DNA of 64,000 nt from Trebouxia sp. TZW2008 (GCA_002118135.1 BDIU01000013.1:372001-436000), one strand, 5' to 3'; positions 1 through 11,986 are shown, numbered from the stretch's first letter. The notes: generated by a model from the letters alone, not told the origin. Translations and numbers: made by a program.

Positions 1-1670
1 ACAGACCTGGTGTTGTACAGAATTGCAAAGGTTTGCAAAAAAGCAGGTGCAGGGGTTTGTTGTACAAGCTTTTTGTTTATGCACTTTACGCTTCACGTTC
101 ACAAGGCAATACCGCTTGGCGCCTTGCTAGTGATACAAAAAGCAGTGCTGTCTTGCCAGCAACAAAAGACAAGGTTTTCATGTTGCGACAGTGCCATCCC
201 ATGTGTACTGTTACATAGCTGACATGGGCTGCAAGAGGAAGGGTAAAAAGGTATTGATAAAAGTCAAAGTCATCTGCTGCTGTGACCAACCTGGTGACTA
301 GCAGGCTGCTCTGGGCTTCTGTACTAGACAACAACTTTGCCCTTTCAGCACAGACGACGGTTGCTTCCGGCAATATGAACCAAACGCAGCATGTGCCCTT
401 GCCCCGGCAACAAAGTGCTTCTGCTTGTTCATATGCTTTGAGCGTTCACAGTTCTGGATGCACGGGCAATGCCAAGTGTAGCTACATGCAATCAAGGGCA
501 ACTTGCCTACTGCAAGATGTCATGTACGTGTGGCACTTGCTCTCGTTTGGGTAGCATGTAGGCGCCAGTCCTGAGACCTGTCGCTTTTTCTGCATACATG
601 CTTCCTTGTGGCAGAGCACATTGTAAAGCTGGCCTGTTCTGTGGCTTAACATAGCACAAGCATCAATTGCAAGGGCAAAGAGATGCATGCACAGCGCCTG
701 CTTGACAGATATGTACAGCCTCTGACGCATCGACTGCTGCGCAACCAACAAATGAGTGGCTGTGACTGCGGCGAATGCACCAAATTTTGCACTTGTTGCG
801 TAGCTCAAAGCTTGGCAGACTTGCATGCCTTTGTGTGAAAAGTTGTCTTGCAAACATTGAGGTACAGATCAGGCAGCTGGGCGTCGTCTCTCTTACATGT
901 TGTTGCTGTTTGAGCCACAGTATGTTGAGCAAGCACCACTGCTCTGTCTCTATTGCTTATAAGTAGATCAAAACGCACTCAAGCGGGCCTGAGAGTGATT
1001 GGGAGCTCATATGCTTAACATGAAGCAAGGAGTAGAATCCTTGTCACACACATCCCACAGGGGTCATATGCAGACAAAGTCAGAGCAGTTAGCACAACCA
1101 CGTGGCAGCCATGCAAGATGCTGTGACACAGCCAATGGGAGGTCATACAAGAGAAAAAGAGCAGCACTGACCATTTACACTGCATGTAAGCAAAAGGAGC
1201 ATGTTTAATCTGTCATCTAGTGCCTCAGTTTCGATTTTGTCAGTGATTGACGTGTGTTGCAGCTGCAAGATTCAACTACAAACTTTCACCTGCAGCTGCA
1301 GCAAGTCACGCTGTCATGCACATATTGGACTGTTTCCCAGTGAAGATCATCTAGTGAGGCGTGACATTGACAGGCACTCACACTCAGGCATTAAGTATTA
1401 AAGTAATTGCTAGACCCTGGTGTAGACAAATACCTGCATCTTGTCTGGAACTATACTAGTGATGTATTTATGTGATTTGATGCAGATTCACAACATAACA
1501 TTAATGTGTTGCAGGGCATATCTGATAATATTATCAGAAGCTTCCAGTGTGACCTCAGCACCAGATGTGGGGGGAAAAAAAATAAAAAAATCACAGATTG
1601 TGTTGCATACAGAACAGTCTTGTTGGGTGGCTAAAGCATGTACATCAGCTTCTTCCTTTCTTCTTGCACA
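1..1670. other. No recognisable gene; left edge of window
   Basis: Only short overlapping open frames are present on both strands, none with a family motif or a consistent splice structure. The stretch is CpG-poor and TG/CA-rich, like the introns and spacers elsewhere in the window. It may be intergenic, or intron of a gene that begins outside the window. Confidence 0.4.
1521..1538. repeat. 18-bp perfect palindrome
   Basis: TCTGATAATATTATCAGA equals its own reverse complement. The core is AT-rich. No gene or terminator context is visible, so the role is unknown and it may be chance. Confidence 0.5.
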
Positions 1671-1671
1671 G

Positions 1672-1800
1672 ACGCAAAAGGGCGGCAGAGAACCCTGCTA
1701 CAAGGCTCAAGGCTGGAGGTGCTGCGGCACCTCTTTAAGAATCCGACATCACTTGCATTGCAGGTATCAGCACGTGAAGGCAGCCAGGAATATAAGTGAC
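1672..1800 (+). other. Possible terminal coding exon of an upstream gene
   Basis: A pyrimidine-rich tract ending in cacag at 1667-1671 is followed by an open frame (DAKGRQRTLLQGSRLEVLRH...) that runs to a TGA at 1798-1800. A possible donor (CAG|GTATCA) lies at 1761. No partner exon could be found upstream and no family is recognised. It ends 22 bases before the F-box start, so it may equally be 5' UTR of that gene. Confidence 0.2.
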
Positions 1801-1822
1801 CTGCGGAAAGCAGCCTGCGATC

Positions 1823-3076
1823 ATGCAACTAGCGGATGAGTTGTGGGGTTGCGTATTCGCTCACCTTGTTGCTGTCGGCGAAAACCCGGTGAGCGTTTGG
1901 GGACACATAGAAGACAGCCGTCTGCAGCTGCTGAAGTTGCTGAAAGTCCGGCTAGTGTGTAAGCGCTTCGACAGCCTTTACGCAGAGCAGGTGCTGCGGC
2001 TGTCAATACCGGCGCACCTTTCAATCCAAGCGCTTCCTGGCCTGCTTTCATGGCTGACGAAGAGCAAGTTCTCACTCAAGACCTTTGAAGCAAATTGTAA
2101 TAGTCAGCTGGTGATAGCTCTCCTGGGAGCATTGGCTGCTCTGCAAACGCCTCTTGCCTATGTGCGAATAAACAACATTGCCCAGCCATCAATACAGCTG
2201 CTGTCAGCATTCAAAACCCTCAATACTTGCGCCCTGGATTCTTCTACTAATGATGATGATACTTGGAGTCTGTCATCTCTAGGACAATTACCATGTCTGC
2301 AGTACTTGCAACTTGTAGGCAGGTTCATAGGCTTAGGAGGTCCTTCACCATCTGACAATGCTAATGCTTGATGACGCAGATGTGGCAAGTGCTCCAGATT
2401 GCAGTTTTGTCTCATCTCTGAAGGAGCTAGACCTGAGCAACAGCAGACTGCAAGGATTGCATGGGCAAACCTTATCTGCTTGCTCAAACCTCACAAAGCT
2501 ATATTTGGATTAGCTTTTGGAGTCAGACGGCAATCAGCAGCTTTCATCAAATCTGTCAGCATTGCATCTTCAAAGTTCTTGCTTGACCAAACTTACTTTG
2601 TTGGACCTAGGCGGTGAAACCCTTGACTTGACAGACCTGCATTGGCTTTTTCAGATGACGCAAATCAAGAGCCTGAGATTGACATTCATAAGATGTGGTG
2701 AAGACACACTTGACAAGCTACTCATGCTTTCAGCTCTCACAAATCTTGAACTGAGAAGCCACGAAAGCAATTTGATGGTCCTGCACCAAGGCTGCATATG
2801 GACTGCTCTTGGCATCCTTTAGGTGTTTTGCAAAGCCTCTTCATTTCAGATTGTGAGCTACACTGCACGCCACACAGTGCGACCAGCTTGTTGCAGCTGG
2901 ATTGCTTGAAGTTTCTCAGCTTGCATGGTGTCACCTGCGCACAGGATAGCTTGTTTACTGTTGCTGCTCTCTTAGGGCGTTTTGACATGAAACCAAAGGT
3001 GAATCTAAGTGTCCCTGGAGAGTCCAAACTCAGCCAGCTTTGGCGGCAGCAAAACTGTTTGGTACTTGAGACCTGA
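1823..3076 (+). pseudogene. F-box/LRR protein, broken by frameshifts and a stop
   Basis: The first frame (ATG 1823 to TGA 2371) opens with an F-box-like segment, MQLADELWGCVFAHL, followed by RLVCKRF, and then leucine-rich sequence. The LRR reading continues downstream only by changing frame near 2350-2365. It then crosses an in-frame TAG near 2512 and shifts again near 2800, where LFISDCELHCTPHS resumes the repeat pattern up to a stop at 3076. The conceptual protein would be about 410 residues. F-box/LRR proteins are substrate adaptors of SCF ubiquitin ligases. No intron of usual size with GT-AG borders explains the breaks, so I call it a pseudogene; assembly error or unseen short introns are the alternatives. 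Its 5' end is CpG-rich, as in the intact genes. Confidence 0.6.
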
Positions 3077-3746
3077 AGCAAACAATCAATGTGTTAACAT
3101 TATGTACGTGTTTTGCGGAGGTGTTGTTCTCAGTGTGCAGTATTTGAGCCATTTCAGTGTCTATGCATCATTCATTCCCCTGACATGTAAGACCTTCCTG
3201 ACTGACTGATGACAACGTTTCTGGAGTGAGTTTGGGTGGCGCATATTCTGAATGATTGGCCTCTTGCATACAGGATCATCGTATATCTAAGCCTGCAGTA
3301 AGCATCACACACAGGGCACGTGTAAACTCATGAATAACACCATCATTGTCAAGAGACAAGTCAAGAGACAAGTTGAGACGCATGAAGTGTCGGGCTCTAC
3401 AAGCATAGTCAAAAAGATGGGAGCAATGCTCACCGGATGCTACGTATGCTGTCCGTCAAGGCATCATACGGCGTACAAACATCAAGCCCCGTTCACACTC
3501 CTTGTCAGCTAAAGCTTTTGACCACGGTGTCAGCCTGTCGTCCGAAGCTGCATCACTTCAGCCCGCCGACTCTTGTCGGCATTTATCAGCTGTGTGCAGC
3601 GTTCCCTTGGCATACTGTGCTGCATGCTAGTGACCTGTCGCTCGCTCACGAGCGCGCTATTGCGACCTAAGCACTCTTTGCGTAGCTTTCAGCTTCGTTC
3701 GCCATACCCGGGGTTCCAACGAGGTCATAGGGTGATTCCTGTCAGG
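3077..3746 (+). promoter_or_regulatory. Spacer and putative 5' region of the DNA glycosylase gene
   Basis: The first part is AT-rich with no coding signal. From about 3530 the sequence becomes CpG-rich, which in this window marks gene starts. An ATG at 3624 is in frame with the glycosylase ATG at 3747 and would add 41 residues rich in Arg, Ser and Leu, like an organelle presequence. No TATA box or named element was recognised. Confidence 0.4.
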
Positions 3747-6700
3747 ATGGTTGAGGGACACGGGTGCCATCGTGTTGCGCATGCCCACAGGAAGCTACTG
3801 CTAAACAAGCGTTTCGTTGCAACGTCTCCAAACAAGCGTTTTACTGAAGGTGACGAGCACTTTGAAAGCATTCCTGCCTCATCAATGATGTTATGAGTAT
3901 CGAACAGAAGAGCTCACAGATTCCCTGCGTTGGCTCAGGTGCAGAGGCAGTGCAGAACCAGCCTTTGACAAGGATAGAGGTCCACGGAAAGAACTTGTTC
4001 TACTTCTTTGGGGACGCTGCAAATCCTCGTGTTGTCCACATACACTTTGGCATGTCTGGCGCCTTCAAGACAATGACTCTGCCTGGACCTGAAGCTACAG
4101 AGACTACCAGACTGACACTTGTCAACCAGGAGCATGGCATCATCGCGCACCTCAGCGCCATGACAGTGATTTTGGGTGACTTAGGTAAGCTGGCAACAAC
4201 ATTGATCAAAGCATTGTATAGCCTTGAGCAGACCAGCATGCTCTGAAGCAAGTGTGTTTAGCACGATTATGTACATCATGCTGTGCTGCATCAATATGTC
4301 CCTGGGTGCTGCCATTATTGTTGTGTATTGCATTGCAGCCAGCTGCATACCGAAGCACGATCAATGCAGGGCAACAAAGCTGAAGCATCACATTCACAGC
4401 TGCTAAGAGGCAGTTGGCGTAGAGCTCGGACGCTGAATTGTCGGGGTGACAATGTCTGTGAATGCAGTGAATGCTACAAAAGCCATTTGTGTAATTGCTG
4501 TTGTGTGCATGACAGATTACTACAAGGAGAAATCCGGCAAGCTAGGTCCAGATCCCCTGAGACAAGACGCAGACGGTGAGCGCCTGTGGGAGAAGATGCG
4601 TAAAAGCAAGAAACCAATTGGAGGCATTTTGATGGACCAGACTTGCATAGCTGGCATTGGCAACATCTACAGGGCAGAAATCCTGTTCAAGGTGAGTGGC
4701 CTTCAGCAACAGGCACAAATAAGCAAAGCAACTCTGCTGTGTGCAAAATTGTTACATCCTCAAGATGTTGGTTCAGGCGACAAGTCTAGTCATGCAGCTG
4801 GGCATGCTCAACGCATCTGTGATGCTGGGATTGCTTGACAGTAGCTCGTGCTGAGTTCTATCTGCATCTATGGCATCCAGTCTGCATGCCCTGGGTTCTG
4901 ACCACTGCTGATTGCAGTTGAGGCAGCTCATCCGGCCAGCATGTGCGCACCACGCTGTCATGCAGCAGATACTGTGCTTTGAGTTGTCATAGACTCAAGC
5001 TGCAGAGTCCTCATGGCATGGCGCTCAAGCAATGTGACCATGCCAAACATGAACGCAATCCAGGCAGAGCATCTAGCCAACATGTATGCACTACCCTGTC
5101 ATGCAGCAGATTTTGTGCTTGTAGCCGTCATATACTCAAGCTGCAGAGTCCATGTGGTGAGGGGCTCCATAGCATGGCTCTACAGCAGTGTAGCCTGACT
5201 GGCCTTGCCAAACATGAATGCGATCCAGGCAGAGCATCTAACCACCATGTATGCACTACCCTGTCATGCAGCAAATACTGTGCTTCAAGCTGTCATATAC
5301 TCAAGCTGCAGAGTCTTTGTGGCAAGGAGCTGCACGGCATGGCGCTCAAACAAAGTAGCCTGCCTGGCCATGCGAGAATCACCTAGTGAGGCAGCTAGCC
5401 ATCATGTATGCACCACCCTCTGAGTCTCTAATCCTCATCACTTGCACATGCGCTTTGTTTTGCGGCATGCTGCTGGACAGGATTCTTGACTCAGGGGTAG
5501 TGGGCACGCTAATTAGATGTGATGTGTCACAGCTGCGCTTAACTGTGCAGCAAGACAACGCACAGCTACACTTCATATGGCAGCTTTGCTTGAACGCATG
5601 TCCACCTCTGCACAGTCATCAGCGATGCTGGCCAAGCACGCACTGCCTGACGAGGTGTGAAGTGTTTGACACACTGTGACAACTGACATAGGCAGGAAGG
5701 CATCCAGGCTAGCCTGACAGGTGTTTTAGCTAGGATTTATGTTAAGCTCTGTATCTTCCACCTGTTGTGCATCTGAGGTTGGATTTCACACCCAATCTCT
5801 AGCTAGCTAGCTGGTGTACAGCTGGTGCCATACAAAATTTCAGGACAAGTCTACACTTTTCACTATCAAACACAGAGCAGCCAAGTTGTGTTGTAGACTT
5901 TCCTCCCCAGGTTGCACGCTGTCCTATTGTTCTTAAACGTGTTGATTTAAGGCAGGGTGCTTACAGACGTAGTCTTGAAATGTCATTATACTGTTAGGAT
6001 ACCCAGAATTAATAGTAAGCAGTCAATAAGCAAAATGTCATCAATACGACTGCTAATTTCAGCATCGTGATCATCAATGTTATAGTCAGTTGGCATTGAT
6101 GCTAGTGTCTTTTGGTGTTGTTGCTGTAGGCAGGGGTGCACCCAGAGCAGCCGGCATGGAGTGTGAGCCGTGAAGGGTTTGAAGCCCTATGGCGCCACAG
6201 CGTGCTGCTGCTGCAGCGCGGCTTCAAGACTGGCAGCATCCTGACTGTTGATGAAGACGAGGCAAAGAAGCTGGGCAAACCCTGGACCAGAAGGTGAGCC
6301 AAACGCAAATTCATGCTTTTTGTACTGTAGACATTCTTTTCACTTGCAGAGCGGCAGCACCCTCACTATGGTTGAAGATGAGGCAAAGAAGCTGGGCAAG
6401 CCATGGACCAGAATTTCATTTCATGTTTTGATTTATGTTTGCACTTTTAGTGTCTGTACCTGGTAGCAGACCATGACCCATCAGAAATTTGCTGTCTGTG
6501 TAGCACTGCTCATGACTGACAGGAGCAGCACAGATGACAGCACAGAACAGACCAGAATGATGTCAGCTGCAAACAGCCTCAGATGCACCGTGCGGTACAA
6601 ACTGAGGCACAGGGCCACTCGCCGCTTTCATGTCAGGACATACATTTACAGAGATTTCTTTGACAGGCCAGGTGACACATTCGGGGATTGACTTGCAAGA

Positions 6701-9337
6701 AGCATATTAACAGGCTAGGGGTTGACTCAGCAGCACATGGAGCTGAAAGATGACACATGGCACAACCATAAAACCTGTGCACACTGTGGCTTCCGCCATC
6801 AGTACCTGGAACAAGCAAAACTCATGATACCACGGCACACTTTATGACCTCTTTGCTACAGGGACGTTCACCACCACAACAGATGTGGCTATTATGTATC
6901 CCCCATCACCATGTGGAACAAGCAATGGTCATGATCCATGTAACAATTTTGCTTGCAAAGATTGTGTGTGCTGCCCTGACTGTTAAATGCCTGCTGTAGG
7001 TACGTGTACAATCACAACTCCTGTGGGCGATGTGGGTCCACCATCAGCACATGGGACATGCAGACACGCACAGTGTACGCCTGTGAAGTCTGCCAGCCCT
7101 TACGCTTAGACCCTGGAACAGAGCTAGCACCAGGCCGAATATCAGCTCTAAAAGCCAGCATGCCCACCAGGCAATTCAAGAGTCACTGTGCACCTGAGGC
7201 GGCTGCTCAGGCAGTGCCGGCGCAAATGACTGTTAAGGAGCTGAAGGTGGCACTTGAAGGGCTGGGGCTGGATGGCAAGGGCACTAAGAAGGTGCTGGTG
7301 GAAAGGCTGAAGGCGGCGCAGGCTGCTGCTAAAGGTACAGAGTCCAAAACAATAAGCTGCAATGGTTGGGTTTTGGCTACATTGCTTGTCTTGTGTTGCT
7401 GCTTGTCGTCAAAGCACACAGGTCCACTTGTCTGTGTGAAGCCAGGGCCAGATCAAGTTCATTCCTGTGAGTAATGAAGGCTGTGTACGCAACCAACGTA
7501 ATGCCATGCCATGTAATGTAATGTAACAGATCACAGGCTGGATGCAGGGGCTGATGAAGCAGAACCATCAAAGCCTACAGGTCCAGTTGGTGGTGTGAAG
7601 CCAGGGCTGGACCAGGATGAGAGCAAGCCCCTGCAGGGCCCTGAGCCCCTCATGGGTACCCAGCACCTAAAAGAAGTAGAGCAAGGTCACATGGCTTCAG
7701 GAGATGAAGCAGTAGGTTCATCACGCTCAGTAGCTTTTATAGACGAGACGTCAGCTGATTGCCAGCAACGGGCGCGCAGGAAGCTTTGTGTATCTGTTGG
7801 CACTGCTGTTTTGCCACATACAAATACCAGCAATTGCCTGCTGCCACACCATCATCAGCACAACGTCGTGTGTCAGCTTGCTAGTCAGTAGACACTCTCA
7901 TGCGCTAAAGCTTCACTGCATACTGATACATTCCCATGCTAAGTCCTCTATCACTGTACAGGCGCCAGTTGACCAGGACCTGGCAAAGCAGCAAGAAATT
8001 CCACCCGCCAAGATGACAGTCCCTCAGCTCAAGGAGCAGCTCAAGACTTTCAACATGCCCGTCAGCGGCAAGAAGGCGGATCTCGTGCACAGGCTGGAGA
8101 CAGCGCTTTCAGCAGCGGCAGCGACAGGCCACGCCTCTGACGCCATGTCGCCCGGTACCACTCAACGCACCGATAGCACCGCTGCTCCGGATTCAAACTC
8201 GAGGCAGCCGCTGGCAGCAGCGGTGGCCCAGCAAGACGCGAATGACGGCATCCAGAAAGCAGCACCGTCAGCGGATCTGAGTGCTGGCGAGCAGCAGCGG
8301 CTAGCAGCGACGGCAGCTTCAGTAGGATTAGTCGATGAGGGGCAGCAGCAGCAAGCGGCAACAGCAAGAGGAGCGGAGCTGGCTGGGGGCTATGACAGCG
8401 GCTCTGATGAGGCAGGGCCAATGCAAGGCGGGTTGGCAGGTCAAGACGGTCTTGCTGATGTGCAGCCTGGTACAGAGGGACTGGGGGACGTGATGACTGC
8501 TGAGGTGAGGCTTTTGTTGCTGCAGGACAGTGCAGTTGTGTTATGGACCCAAGGACTGAAAAAATTTCCTTGTAAAGCAAAGAATCAAGAGTTGCAAACC
8601 TGCAGGGCAAGCAACGATTCTGAATAGAGCTGGTCCCTGCAAATCTGGAAAGCTGTCACAGCATAACTGATTGCAATTGACAAGGCGTGACAGAAGCTTT
8701 TGAGGCAGCATGCACATCCAATTGTACACAATGCACAATGTCAACCTCAGCATGGTGCTCATGTGCATGACATTGCCCTGCGCGTAACGTCACATTGCAA
8801 GAAATCTGGTCATGCCTGCATGTTCCATGGGTGAGGACTACTTCTTTAGCCAATCTGGATCTCGCATGCAACTGTCATCCTTCATCTCTCTGCAAAACGT
8901 TGTGCAGCAGCTGAGATACAAGCACAGTTTCTGTACTAGCTGCAGCAAACAGCACTTGTTTCAGACGGCATCACATCACCAGCATCATCAATCACAAGCT
9001 TGCTGGGGATCAGCATCAACTTCATGATCTTCATGGATGATTGTGTAGTGAACCTCTCAATGTCTTAAGTAGTCAACCTCTCCTGTTTAGCTTTGTCCCA
9101 AGTTGCATATGACATGCATATAAAGACTGCTGCAACATGTGATTGCAGGATGCTGCAAGGGAGAAGGCTGCTGCTGGAGAGGGCCGCAATGTTGAGCATG
9201 TGGCTGAAGCAAATGACATGACCCACGCAGCAGCTGACAGCAAGAAGCGCAGAAGGAAACCGGCACAAAGGGCAGAAGCTACACAGCAGGTGCAGGCGGA
9301 AGGCAGGAGAACAACTAGAAGAAGGAAAGCACCGTAG
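3747..9337 (+). CDS. Fpg/Nei-family DNA glycosylase/AP lyase with two SAP domains
   Basis: Exons: 3747-3849, 3939-4184, 4516-4691, 6130-6293, 7000-7334, 7530-7789, 7962-8504, 9149-9337. All phases fit and give 671 residues. It should excise oxidised bases and cleave the abasic site. Seen: an N-terminus MVEGHGCHRV with Val2 in place of the usual Pro2; HGKN with the conserved Lys52; the H2TH signature IAGIGNIYRAE (Asn166); a C4 zinc finger (Cys238, 241, 258, 261); SAP-like DNA-binding segments near 306-340 and 446-480; and a basic tail SKKRRRK that could be a nuclear signal. The two SAP segments are linked by low-complexity Ala/Gln/Gly sequence. The start at 3747 is chosen because the family uses the residue after Met1 as nucleophile. 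Val2 is known from animal NEIL3. Introns 4 and 5 contain decayed copies of exons 4 and 6. Confidence 0.9.
4937..5420 (+). repeat. Tandem repeat of about 150-160 bp inside glycosylase intron 3
   Basis: Three full units and part of a fourth, each holding variants of CATGTATGCACTACCCTGTC and ATACTCAAGCTGCAGAGTC. One plus frame stays open through all units (4943-5386) and would read as a repeated Cys/His/Leu-rich peptide. Flanking exon phases show that it is intronic, so the open frame is probably chance. Confidence 0.75.
6350..6412 (+). repeat. Decayed partial copy of glycosylase exon 4
   Basis: It follows an acceptor (cacttgcag, 6341-6349) and matches the last third of exon 4. It reads GSTLTMVEDEAKKLGKPWTR against GSILTVDEDEAKKLGKPWTR in the intact exon, but it loses the donor and runs on as ISFHV. 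It lies about 60 bases after the intact exon. Confidence 0.85.
7418..7455 (+). repeat. Short decayed copy of glycosylase exon 6 start
   Basis: ACAGGTCCACTTGTCTGTG and the following GAAGCCAGGGCCAGATCAAG resemble the part of exon 6 that encodes TGPVGGVKPGLDQDE (about 7579-7620). It sits upstream of the intact exon within intron 5. Confidence 0.65.
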
Positions 9338-10601
9338 CTGGTTGACCGCACATCTCAGCTGCTTGTGTCCATGGCGCCAGTTCAAAATTTTCAAAGGGTA
9401 GATGAACCACAGAAAACAGGAAATTGAAAGTAGCTGACCAGATGCAAATTGTGCCCTTTTGCATCTGTGGCTTCAACCTGTTGACTGATTTTGGCAGACA
9501 AAACAAAAGAAAAGTCCATGCTGTTAGATGTCACAATGGGAGCCTTTGTGAGCAACAACAGCCCGGGATGGATTTTGGTATTGCCAGGATGTACAGACTC
9601 ATTGTCACTTCCAGCTGTCTGTCTGCGTTGCCAGCTGCCCCGCACAATGCAGTCAAGCATTTTGCAGGTCTTGTACAGTGCTTGAGACAGGCGTCAGTCA
9701 ATGGCATTCTTCTGGCAGCCCCATCTTGCACAGTTTGCATCGGATGCTTTTGCTTTGCAGAAGTTTTGCAGCTTCATCATGCTTGGCGGGACCCATGCAG
9801 TTATCTGTGACTGCATGGAAGCCAGATCAGACTGCCAGTCAGCTGCTGTGTTGTGTGTCTGTACCAACAGGAGTTACCAGCTCTTGCTTTCACTTCTGAC
9901 AGCTTCTTATATTCTTCGCTTTTGCCACCTGAGAGCATTTTGCCAGTTGGTGACCAACGGGCGGTACGTGCTTGGTCTTGCCTTGCTTTTCTAGTCTGTG
10001 CTCCACGACATTTTTTTTGTTTATACAGGCATTGGTTGTCAGATATAGATTTTGGCCTCTGTATTGTACACGATGGACCATTGAAAATAAGGGAGCTTGA
10101 GGCTGTTCTGTGTCCGAGTATGCCAAATGCAACACACGCAAAGTGTGTACAGGCAGGGTCATGCCACCATCATTGAACAAGGCATCGCGAACAGTGCAAG
10201 AATCAGTGCTCTGACAGCATGCAGGGTAAAAGCCCTGGGAGCAGCCACTACAATTGTACTACAGTGGGCCCAGGGTCTGCTGACATGTGGTCATCATGAC
10301 GCCATAGGGATCGTCGGAAGCACCCATCTCCCAGGACACTGCATATCAGGCTAGCACGAGTCTGCAGACTCGAAGCAATGCAGAGAAATTCTGTCAACGC
10401 TTGAACCCATCCTAGACTAGATTGCCAACATGATGTATTGCTGTCAAACATCAACAGAAGTGGAATGGAAGGCGTAGCGATAGCATTTGTTAGCGCTAAG
10501 GCAGGCGAAGTTTATAGCAGTCAACCATGGACTGCTTCCTTTCATTGGGGCTCTTCTCATAATGTCTAATGGCATGGATCATTCTCCTTATACAGCAAAA
10601 T
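9338..10601. other. Spacer between convergent genes; no gene seen
   Basis: It lies between the 3' ends of the glycosylase (+) and the NDUFAF3-like gene (-). Short frames on both strands lack motifs and phase-consistent splice sites. It presumably holds both 3' UTRs. No clear poly(A) signal was identified. Confidence 0.45.
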
Positions 10602-11986
10602 TTAGTTGCTGCCGGCAGGCAACATGACTCCTGCCACCTTGCGTCCCTCCTGGTTGAGTATGTTGAAGGTAGAAACAGCATTTGCCTGCAGTTCAGGAGA
10701 CGGTTCAAAGAGTATTCCACAAGGTGGTACAGTGAGTAGTCATGTCCAGAATCTAGCAACAAGGAAAGGGAGATAGAACAAGGCGTATGCAGTAGTGTCT
10801 TTTCAGGGCAGAACCTCATGTTACCGTGTCAATTGCCTCGTATGCTATGTTGTGCTGTTTGAAGTAGTTGCGTAGCTCCAGCGGTACCATCTGAGAATGC
10901 AAGCCGCACCCGATGATCACTAGATCTGCAAGTAGCACCGTCTGTCCATATCAAGAGCAGAAAACAACTGTCTTTACTGTAAGGCATCATGACGGGACCC
11001 TCTGTGAACAGAAGCAGCCCAGTATTGCAGCTGTGTGCATAGGCAGAGCAATGCTTCGAGACAGGGGCGGCGGGTGCAGATTTGCTTGCAGCATGCATGA
11101 GCAGAGTAAAGCCTCAAAGGAAGCAGCAGGTGCAGGTTTGCAGAGTTGCAGCATGCAGGAGCAAAGTAATGCTTCAAGGGACATACCAGGGGCAGGCTTG
11201 AACAAATGCTGCGTGCATGCGCAAAGCAATCCATCACAGAGCATACCAGCTGCCATTGAACAGTGGTAATGTGCATGAGCAAAGTCATGCAAACTTGTTT
11301 TGAGATACCATATCCTGCTTGAGATGCTTTCAGCAGTTATGTAATCTGAACGTAGCTAAGGACGCACCAGGGGCAGGCTTGAAAAGTTGCAGCATGCTGA
11401 GGCTGCTCGGTGTGAGCTCTTGCCAGTTCTTCACATTCCACATCATGAACAGGTCATTGATACAGAACACAGCACCCTGCACTTGGACATCATTGACTAT
11501 GAAGCCTGTGTCATCATACCTGCAGGCAGCTCATTCAGATCTTGATTCATAATGGTCCAAAAATACTCGCGCAAAACTTGTCAAGCTAAGCAAGCCATGA
11601 AGCGCACCCGTCAATTCGTACAAGACCAGCTTCTGCGACTATGAGATCGTATTCTTCTGCCTTTGTGGCGAACGAGGCGTGAAGAGGATGCTGAAGCTTA
11701 AACTGGCTTGCAGAGCTGCGCGAGCAATGAGTCTATCAGAGCACTCTCGAGCAAGCCTGCATGCCACTCACGACTAGTGGCAATACCTGTGCCGGCAAGG
11801 GATGATCTCACCGGCGCCTTTGCAGTGCAATGAGCGCAATTTGAACTGGACTGTCCCTTGACCAGGTTGACCAGATTGAGCGTTTGCAAAAACACCTGAA
11901 TCGGAGGCGTTGATCGTGCCGTCAGCGATACAGATGGCGCGAGCGAGAGTGCTTCTTCTGGCAGCCCGTCTGCACAATTCCAGCAT
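10602..11986 (-). CDS. NDUFAF3-like mitochondrial complex I assembly factor (Mth938 domain)
   Basis: Exons in reading order: 11986-11896, 11656-11608, 11519-11368, 10925-10825, 10685-10602. Phases agree and give 158 residues. NDUFAF3 proteins act with NDUFAF4 in early assembly of respiratory complex I in the mitochondrial matrix. The first about 30 residues (MLELCRRAARRSTLARAI...) are Arg/Ala-rich with few acidic residues, as expected of a presequence. The rest has the Mth938/DUF498 pattern: GFIVNDVQVQGAVF, LTPSSLSMLQLFKPAP, then the core DLVIIGCGLHSQMVPLELR and the C-terminal STFNILNQEGRKVAGVMLP. Length is normal for the family. Intron 3 contains three decayed copies of the end of exon 3. 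The gene starts 381 bases from the divergent SecY gene. Confidence 0.88.
11060..11225 (-). repeat. Three decayed copies of NDUFAF3-like exon 3 end
   Basis: Read on the minus strand, segments near 11186-11225, 11131-11170 and 11060-11100 each resemble the exon 3 end CTGCAACTTTTCAAGCCTG, with the peptide LQLFKPAP read as HLFKPAP, LQLCKPAP and so on. They lie downstream of the intact exon, inside intron 3, and are progressively diverged. Confidence 0.8.

Noticed and set aside
482..853. Minus-strand 123-residue open frame at the left edge
   Set aside because: It has no ATG context, motif, splice support or CpG-rich start. Composition matches the surrounding spacer.
1521..1538. Palindrome containing TAATATTA, resembling a rolling-circle origin of small circular DNA viruses
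   Set aside because: The nonanucleotide is incomplete, there is no stem-loop of the right shape, and no Rep gene is nearby.
4943..5386. 147-codon plus-strand open frame with Cys/His-rich repeats
   Set aside because: It lies inside a phase-consistent intron of the DNA glycosylase and follows the tandem repeat, so it is most likely a by-product of the repeat length.
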